A stretch of DNA of 11,000 bases from Poindextera sp035295705 (lineage in GTDB: Bacteria; Pseudomonadota; Alphaproteobacteria; Caulobacterales; Caulobacteraceae): contig DATGIN010000327.1 of the NCBI GenBank assembly GCA_035295705.1, positions 1 through 11,000 on the forward strand, written 5' to 3'. The position numbers and the translations under genes are program-made. This document shows positions 6,684 to 11,000 of this stretch, one piece after another. A model generated the notes under the pieces. That model was not told the origin of the DNA and made no database searches. It saw nothing but the letters and a program-made list of their open reading frames with translations. Positions within the stretch are counted from its first letter, which is position 1. The number at the start of each line of letters is the position of its first letter.

Positions 6684-7718
6684 CTAAGCCTCTAGACCCG
6701 CGCTCAGGTCCAGCTCGCGCAGGCCAAAGGGAGCTGCGAGCGCGCTGGCCTCGGCGCGCGGCGGCTCCTGCCGCACAAACCGCTCGACGAAGGCGGCGCG
6801 GACCTCCTCGCGCACGGCGTCCCTGAACACGCGCTTGCGCCTGGCGCGTCGCCGATGGTGCGCGGCCGTTCCAGACGGCGGCTTGTGCGGAAAGGGCGCG
6901 TCGAACACGTACCAGTCCCGGATCCGCCGACCCGAGAGCGCTTCCCAGAATTCATCGTAGTCGAAGTAGTCGGCCCCCGCCTTCAAGTGGGCGAGCTGCT
7001 CGCACCCGCCAACTCCGCAGATCTGTGTGAGGTTCAGCGCGAGCGCGATGCCTTCCGCGGCGGAGACCAGCAGGGCGGCGGGAGAAATGTCCTTGAGGAC
7101 CTTCGTTGCAAGGCGGATGTCGTCAAAGTGGCCGCGTTCGCCTTGAACCCTCCCCACCAGCATCGCGGGCCTGTCCGCCGGCGGATTCGCCGGGCTCGGC
7201 CCGATCGAGAAGGAGAGGGCGTAGATCGCCATCCCGTCCAACTGGAAGACCAGATCGAAGTCGCCCTCCAGGTGACGGCCCTGATTGGCGACAAGCCAGA
7301 TCGAACAGCATCGCTCTTGCGCGAAGCGCCAAAGCGCGGCCCGCGGATGGGCGATCTCCCGAAAGAAGGAGCGATGGACGCGCGCATCGAGGTGCGCGGC
7401 CTGCGAAAGCACGATCTGGCGGCGCGCCTGGTGGCTCAGGGATCGGCTCATATAGGCGCGCAGATAGCGGGTCGGCGGCCAGATCAATGTGCCGGAAACG
7501 CCGCGCGGCTGTCGCAGGTGAGCCCACACGGTGCGGGCGTGATGGTGCAGGAGCTCCCAGACCGGCTCTTTCCCCAGGATTATCATCAGCTTCTTGAGCG
7601 GCTGGCGGGGACTGGTCTGCGATTTCGACATGGCGGTGGGCTCGGCGGACATACCGGCTGTCCAGGCGGGGGCTCCCGCGTCGCGTGCAACATACGTGCC
7701 GCGCCCAGGCAGCGGCAT
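6684..7718 (-). CDS. VirK/YbjX (DUF535) family protein
   Basis: Member of the VirK/YbjX family (DUF535), whose enterobacterial members are linked to outer-membrane or lipid A changes, antimicrobial-peptide resistance and virulence; the biochemical activity of the family is not known. Features (344-aa form): 'WPPTRYLRAYMSRSLSHQARRQIVLSQAAHL' zone (80-110), like the family's N-terminal 'R....HY..L' region; 'LEGDFDLVFQLDGMAIYALSFSIG' (150-173), the family's central beta-hairpin signature; 'VGRVQGERG' (188-196); 'YFDYDEFWEALSG' (251-263); and a basic stretch at 288-297, as is common near the family C-terminus. There is no signal peptide or membrane segment. The start is uncertain: ATG 7718 gives 344 aa, but ATG 7652 and ATG 7631 are possible, none has a strong SD, and conserved sequence begins only near residue 40, so a 315-aa form from 7631 is quite likely. 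It lies 32 bp (or up to 119 bp) downstream of the hybrid kinase on the same strand. Confidence 0.85.
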   Translation of the reverse strand: MPLPGRGTYVARDAGAPAWTAGMSAEPTAMSKSQTSPRQPLKKLMIILGKEPVWELLHHHARTVWAHLRQPRGVSGTLIWPPTRYLRAYMSRSLSHQARRQIVLSQAAHLDARVHRSFFREIAHPRAALWRFAQERCCSIWLVANQGRHLEGDFDLVFQLDGMAIYALSFSIGPSPANPPADRPAMLVGRVQGERGHFDDIRLATKVLKDISPAALLVSAAEGIALALNLTQICGVGGCEQLAHLKAGADYFDYDEFWEALSGRRIRDWYVFDAPFPHKPPSGTAAHHRRRARRKRVFRDAVREEVRAAFVERFVRQEPPRAEASALAAPFGLRELDLSAGLEA

Positions 7719-7750
7719 CGGGCGCGATCAAAGGGCGCGCGGCGGCGCTA

Positions 7751-9796
7751 TCAAGCCGCCTGATCGTCCTCGCTCGACGGCGTCTCGAACACCGCGGCCA
7801 GCGCCTCGAACAGCCGCGCGGCCTCCAGCGGCTTGGCGATGTGCCCGTCCATGCCGGCCGCCGCGTAGTCGGCCAGCTGGTGCGCCATCACGTTGGCCGT
7901 CAGGGCGACGATGGGGGTGCGCCGCCGTCCCTCCAGGGCCTCCGCCTCGCGGATCGCCCTTGCCGCGGTCGGCCCATCCATCCGCGGCATCTGCACGTCC
8001 ATCAGGATGAGGTCCCACGGCTCCGTCTTCCAGGCCTCGACCGCCTGCACGCCGTTCTCGACCACGACCGGCTCGATGCCCGCCTGGTGCAGCAGGGTCT
8101 TCAGCACCAGCTGATTGACCGGGTTGTCCTCCGCCGCCAGCACGCGCAGGCGCATGTTCGGCGCAGGCCCCTCGCCGGCCGGGCCGGCGGCGAGCGGGGA
8201 GGCGCGGGGCGCGCCCACGCGCTCGAGCGGAAGGCTGAGCGTGAACTTCGAACCCTTGTCGGGCTCGCTTTCCACCTCGATCAAGCCGCCCATCATCATC
8301 GCCAGCTCGCGGCAGATGGCGAGCCCGAGCCCGGTTCCGCCGAAGCGGCGCGTCGTCGAGGCGTCGGCCTGCGCGAAGCGCCCGAACAGCAGCGGAAGCC
8401 GGTCGGCGGGAATGCCGACACCCGTGTCGGCGACGGAGATCGTCAACGTCTCGGAAGCGAAGCGGGCGTCCACGCGGATCTGGCCGCCCTGATCGGTGAA
8501 CTTCAGCGCGTTCGACAGCAGGTTGTAGAGAATCTGGCGGATGCGGGTCGGGTCGCCGCGGTAGACGCCTTCCGAGCCCCGGGCGATGTCGAGGGTGAAG
8601 TCCAATCCCTTGGCGTTGGCCTGGGCGGTGAACGCCTGGTGCGCCCCGCGCACGATCTCCTCGAGATCGAAGTCGATCTCCTCGAGTTCAAGCTTGCCAG
8701 CCTCGATCTTCGCAAGGTCGAGGATGTCGTTGAGGATGGCGAGCAGGGCCTCGCCGGACGCGTGCACGACTTCCAAGCGCTCACGCTGCACCGGCGTCAG
8801 CTCGTCCATCGCCATCGCCTGCGTCATGCCGAGCACGCCGTTCAGGGGCGTGCGGATCTCGTGGCTCATGGTGGCAAGGAAGAGGCTCTTCGCGCGGTTG
8901 GCCGCTTCCGCCTCGTCGCGCGCCTTCGCCAGCGTCAGTTCCGAGCGCTTTTCCTTGTCCACGTTGCGGGTCGCGCCGATCACGCTAACGATGCGCCCCT
9001 GCTCGTCCTTGAGCGCTTCGCAGGCCATCTCGACCCAGTAGTGCGGCCCGTCCGCGCGCATCATCCGGTGCACGACCCGGTAGGGGACGCCGTTGGCCAC
9101 GTGCTCGTCCCACAGCGCCTTGGCGTGCTCCAGGTCGTTCGGGTGCACGCCGCGCCAGGCATCGGCGGCGAAGCTCTCGTAGGTCGTCTCGTCCGTGGGC
9201 TCCGCGCCGTCCGACGAAAGCTCGCGATTGCGATAGTCCATTTCCCAGACGTTGATGTTGGCGAGCTCGGTCGCCAGGCTCAGGCGCCGCTGGGACTTCG
9301 CCAGCGCTTCGACAGCCTTGCTGCGCTCCCACTCGTCGGCGACGAACGCCGCATGATCGGCCAGCCGCTCGGCCATGTCGGCGTCATAGGCCCGCGGCAG
9401 CGCATCGACGATGGCGAGCGCTCCGACGCGGCGGCCGTTGGGCAGGATGATCGGCGCGGCCGCATAGAAGTCGTAGACCAGCTCGCCGGCCGCCAGCGGA
9501 TACGCCTCGCTCCAGCCTTGCGCGGCCAGGTCTTCGATCCACAGCACCTGCGACGACTGCATGGCGAGCTGGGCCAGCTGAGCGGCGCGCGAGCCCTCGC
9601 CGCCACTGTCCATGCCGGCGGCCACCAGGCGCATGCCGCGGCGGGCGACCAGCGCCACGTGCGCGCTCGCGGCGCCCGCCATCCGTTGCGCCAGGCGCGC
9701 GATGCGCTCGAAGATGGCGCGGCTGGCTTCCGGATCCAGCACATCGCCGGCGCGCAGCCGTCGCCCGGCCTCCGCCAGCTTGTCTTCCTCCGCCAT
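7751..9796 (-). CDS. Soluble hybrid sensor histidine kinase (GAF-PAS-HisKA-HATPase-REC)
   Basis: 681-aa cytoplasmic hybrid kinase that autophosphorylates on His and passes the phosphate to its own receiver. Domain order: GAF-like (about 25-155); PAS, PAS_3 type (about 172-280, with 'GVHPNDLEHAKALW' and the 'DEQGRIVSVIGATRNV' end); coiled linker 281-305; HisKA with phospho-acceptor H312 in 'SHEIRTPLNG' (311-320); HATPase with N-box 'NLLSNALKF' (425-433), G1 'DTGVGIP' (457-463), F-box 'FGRFAQAD', and G2 'GGTGLGLA' (486-493); REC (about 550-670) with acidic E556/D557, phospho-acceptor D600 in 'LMDVQMPRMDG', T633 and K655. All catalytic residues are present. There are no membrane segments and no HPt domain, so a separate phosphotransferase is needed for output; in Caulobacterales ChpT- or ShpA-like proteins do this (inference). 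The signal is probably intracellular. It starts 83 bp after folD and ends shortly before the DUF535 gene. A G-rich GTGGGG lies just before ATG 9796. Confidence 0.95.
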   Translation of the reverse strand: MAEEDKLAEAGRRLRAGDVLDPEASRAIFERIARLAQRMAGAASAHVALVARRGMRLVAAGMDSGGEGSRAAQLAQLAMQSSQVLWIEDLAAQGWSEAYPLAAGELVYDFYAAAPIILPNGRRVGALAIVDALPRAYDADMAERLADHAAFVADEWERSKAVEALAKSQRRLSLATELANINVWEMDYRNRELSSDGAEPTDETTYESFAADAWRGVHPNDLEHAKALWDEHVANGVPYRVVHRMMRADGPHYWVEMACEALKDEQGRIVSVIGATRNVDKEKRSELTLAKARDEAEAANRAKSLFLATMSHEIRTPLNGVLGMTQAMAMDELTPVQRERLEVVHASGEALLAILNDILDLAKIEAGKLELEEIDFDLEEIVRGAHQAFTAQANAKGLDFTLDIARGSEGVYRGDPTRIRQILYNLLSNALKFTDQGGQIRVDARFASETLTISVADTGVGIPADRLPLLFGRFAQADASTTRRFGGTGLGLAICRELAMMMGGLIEVESEPDKGSKFTLSLPLERVGAPRASPLAAGPAGEGPAPNMRLRVLAAEDNPVNQLVLKTLLHQAGIEPVVVENGVQAVEAWKTEPWDLILMDVQMPRMDGPTAARAIREAEALEGRRRTPIVALTANVMAHQLADYAAAGMDGHIAKPLEAARLFEALAAVFETPSSEDDQAA

Positions 9797-9879
9797 TGCC
9801 CCACGCCTGCCCGTACCGAAGAGCGGGAAGGCTAGCGCCGGTCCTTTAAGATACTTTCAAAGCGGGCCGAGAAAGGCGC
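9797..9879 (-). other. folD-kinase intergenic stretch
   Basis: An 83-bp gap. On the minus strand it holds a locally AT-rich core around 9843-9860 (reading CTTTGAAAGTATCTTAAAGG) within GC-rich sequence. It also has complementary segments GCGCCTTT and AAAGG/GGCGC that could fold imperfectly. A TTGAAA (9855-9860 complement) could be a -35 element, but no convincing -10 follows at normal spacing. The stretch could hold a kinase promoter or simply an inter-cistronic structure. Confidence 0.25.
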
Positions 9880-10776
9880 TCAGTCCGCCAGCCCGGCGGC
9901 GCGCCGCGCGGCCGTCAGTGTGTTGGCGAGCAGGCAGGCGACGGTCATCGGGCCGACGCCGCCCGGCACCGGGGTTATCCAGCCCGCCACCTGAGCGGCC
10001 TCGCGGTAGGCCACGTCGCCGACGATCACCATCTTCCCGGCCGCGCGCGCCTTTGGCATGCGCGAGAGAATGCGGTGGATGCCGACGTCGATCACAGCGG
10101 CGCCTGGCTTGATCCAGTCACCGCGGATCAGCTCCTGCTGGCCGACGGCGGCGACGAGGATGTCGGCTTCGCGCGTGATCGCCGGCAGGTCGACGGTCTT
10201 CGAGTGGCAGACGGTCACCGTGCAGTCGGCGCGCAGCAAGAGCTGGGCGATCGGCTTGCCGACCAGGTTCGAGCGGCCGACCACCACGGCCCGCCTGCCG
10301 CGCAGAGCGCCGAGCGCGCTTTCCAGGAGCATGATGCAGCCGACGGGCGTGGCCGGGAAGAGGCCCGGCCGCCCGGATGCGAGGCGGCCGATGTTCACGA
10401 CCGTCAGCCCGTCGACGTCCTTCTCGGGATCGACCGCGCCCTGGACGGCAAGCTCGTCGATGTGCGGCGGCGCCGGCGACTGGACCAGGATCCCATGGAT
10501 AGCCGGATCGGCGTTCAGCGCCTGGACTTCCGCCAACAACGCCTCCTGGCTCGTCTCGGCGGGCAAGCGCCGCGTCACCGATTGCATCCCGGCCGCGCGC
10601 GATTGCTCCCCTTTGCTCGCCACGTAGATCTGGCTGGCTGGATCGTCGCCGACCAGGATGACCGCCAGGCCCGGCGTGACCCCGCGGGTGCGTTTGAGCT
10701 CGGCGACGCCCTCGCGGACGCGGGCGACCAAGCGCTCCGCGATCGGAGCGCCCTCGATCCGTTGGGCCTCGGCCAT
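9880..10776 (-). CDS. folD: Bifunctional methylenetetrahydrofolate dehydrogenase/cyclohydrolase
   Basis: FolD interconverts 5,10-methylene-THF, 5,10-methenyl-THF and 10-formyl-THF with NADP (EC 1.5.1.5 and 3.5.4.9), supplying one-carbon units for purine and formyl-Met synthesis in the cytoplasm. The 298-aa length is typical. Visible signatures: 'YVASKGEQSRAAGM' (51-64) with Y51 and catalytic K55; 'GILVQ' with Q99; 'DVDG' (120-123) with D122; this K-Q-D set matches the E. coli residues K54/Q98/D121. The Rossmann signature 'VVGRSNLVGKPIAQLLL' (165-181), 'ADILVAAVG' and the C-terminal 'ITPVPGGVGPMTVACLLANT' (267-286) are intact. Two deviations: the usual 'QLPLP' reads 'QSPAP' and the usual 'PCTP' reads 'PATP' (141-144). 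ATG 10776 is the only plausible start, since the frame meets a stop about 24 bases upstream; its SD is weak. It sits 40 bp after the stop of a DsbA-fold gene, suggesting co-transcription. Confidence 0.96.
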   Translation of the reverse strand: MAEAQRIEGAPIAERLVARVREGVAELKRTRGVTPGLAVILVGDDPASQIYVASKGEQSRAAGMQSVTRRLPAETSQEALLAEVQALNADPAIHGILVQSPAPPHIDELAVQGAVDPEKDVDGLTVVNIGRLASGRPGLFPATPVGCIMLLESALGALRGRRAVVVGRSNLVGKPIAQLLLRADCTVTVCHSKTVDLPAITREADILVAAVGQQELIRGDWIKPGAAVIDVGIHRILSRMPKARAAGKMVIVGDVAYREAAQVAGWITPVPGGVGPMTVACLLANTLTAARRAAGLAD

Positions 10777-10816
10777 CGGCGCGGCAATGACGCCGATTCA
10801 ATCCGCGCGGCAAGGG

Positions 10817-11000
10817 CTATGCGCGGCGCGCCAGGCCCTTCTGCTCGAGGCGCCAGTGGAAGGCGTCGAAGCGGTCCTGGCCGAAGAACGGCTCGCCGTC
10901 GAAGACCATCAGCGGCACGCCCCAGTGCCCAGCCTCGCGTTGGGCGGCCTGGTTCTGCTCGATCACCGCGTGCAGGCGTCCAGCTTCCGCATCGACGGCG
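10817..11000 (-). CDS. DsbA-fold / 2-hydroxychromene-2-carboxylate isomerase-like protein, C-terminus
   Basis: Only the last 60 residues are in the window; the stop TAG is at 10817-10819 and the gene runs off the right edge. The fragment has 'AGHWGVPLMVFDGEPFFGQDRFDAF' (residues 23-47), which is the cis-proline region and final beta-strand/helix of DsbA-fold kappa-class GST enzymes, where G-V-P is the cis-Pro loop and 'F.GQDR' is typical of 2-hydroxychromene-2-carboxylate isomerase (NahD-like) proteins. Members typically use glutathione; many alphaproteobacterial copies have unknown substrates. The N-terminal active-site serine or Cys pair cannot be seen, so isomerase and thiol-oxidoreductase forms cannot be separated. 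Its stop lies 40 bp before the folD start. Confidence 0.8.
   Translation of the reverse strand, partial: AVDAEAGRLHAVIEQNQAAQREAGHWGVPLMVFDGEPFFGQDRFDAFHWRLEQKGLARRA

Noticed and set aside
7685..9835. Plus-strand open frame of 716 codons, longer than the kinase gene it opposes
   Set aside because: It is antisense to the hybrid kinase, whose every domain motif is intact. The product is Arg/His/Gly-rich low-complexity sequence with no recognisable fold, as expected from the complement of GC-biased codons.
1..11000. CRISPR arrays, insertion sequences, tRNA or rRNA genes, attachment sites
   Set aside because: Reading both strands I found no regularly spaced repeats, no transposase or integrase motifs, no terminal inverted repeats with target duplications, and no RNA gene signatures.

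Overview
The window is high-GC bacterial DNA with densely packed genes. Gene content and codon use suggest an alphaproteobacterium, perhaps Caulobacterales (a Phenylobacterium- or Caulobacter-like organism). The support is a GTP-type PEP carboxykinase, a soluble GAF-PAS hybrid histidine kinase and a VirK/YbjX (DUF535) protein. The taxon is an inference from gene content; no rRNA or other marker is present.

Left region (1-4635, all + strand) looks like part of an accessory cell-surface glycan or glycolipid locus. It holds the C-terminal half of a cytochrome P450 (1-758), an integral-membrane acyltransferase of the OafA/NodX acyltransferase-3 family (847-1917), a Wzx/MATE-like polysaccharide flippase (2103-3551) and a compact GT4-type glycosyltransferase (3607-4635). 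Together these would build a glycan, decorate it with acyl groups and move a lipid-linked intermediate across the inner membrane; the P450 is the unusual member. The flippase and glycosyltransferase are joined by a 20-codon reading frame that overlaps both by ATGA. The flippase Shine-Dalgarno lies in the loop of a predicted 7-bp hairpin.

Centre (4784-6655, + strand) is pckG, GTP-dependent PEP carboxykinase, a gluconeogenic core gene with its own 148-bp upstream region. It converges on the minus-strand genes at a perfect 8-bp hairpin (6656-6675), likely a shared terminator.

Right region (6684-11000, all - strand), in transcription order from the right edge: the C-terminus of a DsbA-fold/2-hydroxychromene-2-carboxylate isomerase-like protein (10817-11000), folD (9880-10776), a soluble GAF-PAS-HisKA-HATPase-REC hybrid kinase (7751-9796), and the DUF535 protein (6684-7718). 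Gaps are about 60, 83 and 32 bp, so partial co-transcription is possible.

I see no RNA gene, CRISPR array, insertion sequence or attachment site. The most novel-looking items are the P450-containing glycan locus, the two translational-control arrangements within it, and the kinase-DUF535 pairing. None amounts to a demonstrated new system.
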